DNA of 5,620 nucleotides. Source: Frankiales bacterium. Lineage in GTDB: Bacteria > Actinomycetota > Actinomycetes > Mycobacteriales > SCTD01. The translations under genes and the position numbers were made by a program. How positions within the stretch are numbered: the first letter of the stretch is position 1; every line of letters starts with the position of its first letter. This document shows positions 5,341 to 5,620 of the stretch, piece by piece. Where the stretch lies: the NCBI GenBank assembly GCA_025464695.1, contig JAODNQ010000084.1, positions 1 to 5,620 of the forward strand. Reading direction: 5' to 3'. A model generated the notes under the pieces. The model did not search any database and was not told the origin of the DNA. It was given only the letters and a program-made list of their open reading frames with translations.

Positions 5341-5620
5341 ATGCTGGTCGTGACGCGGTTCGACGTCCCCGAGGCCGACGGCGCCTCGTTCCTGCTCGAG
5401 GCCCAGACGGCGCTCGCCGCCTTCGCCGCCCGTCCCGGCTACGTGCGGGGGCGCATCGGCCGGGCCGCCGACGACCCCACCTGCTGGGTGCTCACCACCG
5501 AGTGGGTCGGCGTCGGGGCGTACCGGCGGTCGCTGTCCGGCTACGACGTCAAGGTGCACGCGGCGCCGCTGCTGTCGCGCGGCCGCGACGAGCCGAGCGC
5601 GTTCGAGGTGCTGCACGGCG
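5341..5620 (+). CDS. Antibiotic biosynthesis monooxygenase (ABM)-fold protein, 5' part (3' end outside window)
   Basis: The first 93 codons are present: MLVVTRFDVPEADGASFL, then ALAAFAARPGYVRGRIGRAADDP, CWVLTTEWVGVGAYRRSLSGYDVK, and DEPSAFEVLHG. This is the compact ABM/dimeric alpha-beta-barrel pattern: a first strand with hydrophobic alternation, a helix rich in Ala, the PGYVRG strand, then WVLTTEW-x-x-x-x-AYR leading into the second helix. Proteins of this family are small (about 100 residues), so little is likely missing. Members include quinone-forming monooxygenases and heme-degrading enzymes, but many are uncharacterised and the sequence does not reveal a substrate. ATG 5341 is the natural start because the first strand begins at once. 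There is no Shine-Dalgarno sequence; TGTACT lies 6 nt upstream and could be a -10 for a leaderless message. It diverges from znuA across the 47-bp gap holding the Zur box, so Zur control is possible but unproven. Confidence 0.82.
   Translation, partial: MLVVTRFDVPEADGASFLLEAQTALAAFAARPGYVRGRIGRAADDPTCWVLTTEWVGVGAYRRSLSGYDVKVHAAPLLSRGRDEPSAFEVLHG

Noticed and set aside
5281..5616. - strand open frame opposite the ABM gene and through the operator
   Set aside because: Its product is low complexity and would run through the divergent promoter and Zur box; the + strand ABM-fold reading is much stronger.

Overview
The window is chromosomal DNA of very high G+C content from an actinobacterium. Supporting points are the heavy G/C bias at third codon positions, GTG starts, a recO-uppS pair, and a Zur protein that closely resembles mycobacterial FurB/Zur. 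I do not commit to a genus. Nothing looks mobile: no IS element, CRISPR array, tRNA or rRNA was seen, and base composition is uniform.

Layout. On the + strand, 3-314 is the end of recO (DNA repair), followed after 4 nt by uppS (319-1125), a cis-prenyl diphosphate synthase of envelope lipid-carrier synthesis. Everything from 1122 to 5293 is on the - strand. Read in its own direction this is znuA (5293-4439), znuC (4442-3675), znuB (3675-2869), zur (2872-2495), a DUF4232-type lipoprotein gene broken by a frameshift (2485-1837), and a second lipoprotein gene of unknown function (1751-1122). The last gene meets uppS tail to tail, the two sharing a CTAG. On the + strand, 5341-5620 is the start of an antibiotic-biosynthesis-monooxygenase (ABM) fold gene that runs off the window.

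How it works together. znuA, znuC and znuB encode the lipoprotein, ATPase and permease of a high-affinity zinc importer. zur, the zinc-sensing repressor, is the next gene of the same transcript; each junction overlaps by 1-4 nt. The 47-bp gap between znuA and the ABM gene holds a perfect 21-bp palindrome with core ATGACAACGGTTGTCAT, which fits an actinobacterial Zur box. It lies immediately upstream of a TAGCGT -10 candidate for znuA. Zur bound to zinc would therefore shut off both the importer and its own gene, and possibly the divergent ABM gene.

The most notable points are the shared Zur operator, a seven-histidine tail on the ATPase ZnuC together with an acidic rather than His-rich loop in ZnuA, the frameshift in the DUF4232 lipoprotein gene, and a recurring TAGCGTC element 6-7 nt upstream of start codons that lack a Shine-Dalgarno sequence. 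I found no wholly new system; this is a well-formed zinc-homeostasis locus with a few unusual details.
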